DNA of 6,957 bases, taken from contig JABFWM010000208.1 of NCBI GenBank assembly GCA_013362195.1, forward strand, positions 1 through 6,957, written 5' to 3'. Below are positions 6,759 through 6,957 of the stretch, piece by piece (within the stretch, counting starts at the first letter, position 1; each line of letters opens with the position of its first letter). The position numbers were made by a program, and so were the translations under genes. The notes under the pieces were generated by a model. The model made no database searches, had not been told where the DNA came from, and worked only from the letters and a program-made list of their open reading frames with translations. The DNA comes from Acidobacteriota bacterium (GTDB lineage Bacteria > Acidobacteriota > Vicinamibacteria > Vicinamibacterales > 2-12-FULL-66-21).

Positions 6759-6778
6759 GGCGGGTCTGAAGACCCGCC
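6759..6778. repeat. Perfect palindromic hairpin element downstream of selD
   Basis: GGCGGGTC (6759-6766) and GACCCGCC (6771-6778) pair perfectly around TGAA; counting one further T-A pair leaves only a GA loop. The 3' flank CTACACAACC has no T tract, so a standard intrinsic terminator is not supported. The form (GC-rich inverted repeat followed by CTACA) resembles short intergenic repeats that I recall from Acidobacteriota and related environmental genomes, but that link is from memory. It may still stop or stabilise the selD transcript end. Confidence 0.75.
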
Positions 6779-6824
6779 CTACACAACCGAAGCCGTGCGG
6801 TCTCAGGACCCTGCGCGGACGAAC

Positions 6825-6862
6825 ACCGACCGCGTCGTGGCCACCGTGGTCGGTTTTGTTTT
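6825..6862 (+). terminator. Possible intrinsic terminator after selD
   Basis: ACCGACC (6825-6831) pairs with GGTCGGT (6848-6854), and the enclosed segment contains a further palindrome GTGGCCAC (6837-6844) that could extend the structure. The stem is followed at once by TTTGTTTTG, a T-rich run suited to rho-independent termination on the + strand. It lies about 80 bases past the selD stop. The 16-base interior between the stem arms is larger than in model terminators, so confidence is limited. Confidence 0.45.
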
Positions 6863-6900
6863 GTGTTCTTCTGTGTTTTTCTGTGGCCCTTTTCTGTGGC
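6854..6900. repeat. T-rich stretch with TTCTGTG direct repeats
   Basis: TTCTGTG occurs three times (6869, 6879, 6892), and the longer TTTTCTGTGGC occurs twice (6877-6887 and 6890-6900), giving a period of about 10 to 13 bases. On the other strand this reads as CACAGAAAAA-type units. The composition differs sharply from the GC-rich surroundings. Such CACAGA-type arrays are, from memory, scattered between genes of several environmental phyla. No gene is supported in 6747-6957. Confidence 0.75.
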
Positions 6901-6957
6901 GCCTCCCTGCTGTCCAGCCGCGACGGAGTCGGCTTCTGCGGCCGCCATTATCCGTGG

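Noticed and set aside
6709..6948. 79-codon open frame on the - strand at the right end
   Set aside because: Most of it translates the CACAGA-type repeat and the palindrome, and it overlaps the end of selD; such frames are commonly spurious.
1..6957. CRISPR array, tRNA or rRNA gene, insertion sequence, toxin-antitoxin or defence genes
   Set aside because: I looked for spaced direct repeats, tRNA-like cloverleafs, transposase motifs and small paired genes and saw none; the coding space is filled by housekeeping genes.

Overview
This window is a compact, GC-rich (by eye about two-thirds G+C) bacterial chromosome segment with every gene on the + strand. The order mnmE - mnmG - rsmG - parS - parA - parB is the classic cluster that lies near the replication origin in many bacteria. 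The organism is free-living and uses selenium. Phylum cannot be fixed from this sequence alone. My best guess is Acidobacteriota (Vicinamibacteria-like), from the divergent RsmG and the style of the intergenic repeats, but this is a memory-based inference and Myxococcota or related high-GC lineages are not excluded.

Layout: positions 1-90 carry no gene I can support and end in a five-copy heptamer-like repeat (GCCCTGA) just before mnmE. MnmE (91-1434), MnmG (1448-3271) and RsmG (3271-3891) follow almost without gaps and probably form one transcription unit: two subunits of the wobble-uridine modifying enzyme and a 16S rRNA methyltransferase. One base after the rsmG stop codon lies a perfect 16-bp parS centromere site (3893-3908). 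ParA (3989-4801) and ParB (4794-5645) follow, overlapping by 8 bases. Together with parS they make a complete ParABS chromosome segregation system.

After a 63-base gap comes selD (5709-6746), selenophosphate synthetase. The gene is interrupted by an in-frame TGA (5745-5747) exactly where the family has its catalytic Cys or Sec, three residues before the essential Lys. A strong stem-loop with a G-containing triloop directly follows the TGA and looks like a bacterial SECIS element. I therefore read SelD as a selenoprotein (Sec13). A standard gene caller would start it at the GTG at 5781 and lose the catalytic site. This implies that the genome also encodes SelA, SelB and tRNA-Sec outside this window.

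The right end (6747-6957) is non-coding. It holds a perfect palindromic hairpin, a possible intrinsic terminator, and a T-rich stretch of short direct repeats that look like dispersed intergenic elements.

Functionally, MnmE and MnmG install the carboxymethylaminomethyl (or aminomethyl) group on tRNA U34. SelD makes the selenium donor for Sec-tRNA and, where MnmH is present, for selenation of the same class of U34 nucleotides. The window is otherwise ordinary housekeeping. Its real surprises are the recoded SelD start region, the ideal parS and a few divergent motifs. I did not find evidence for an undescribed system.
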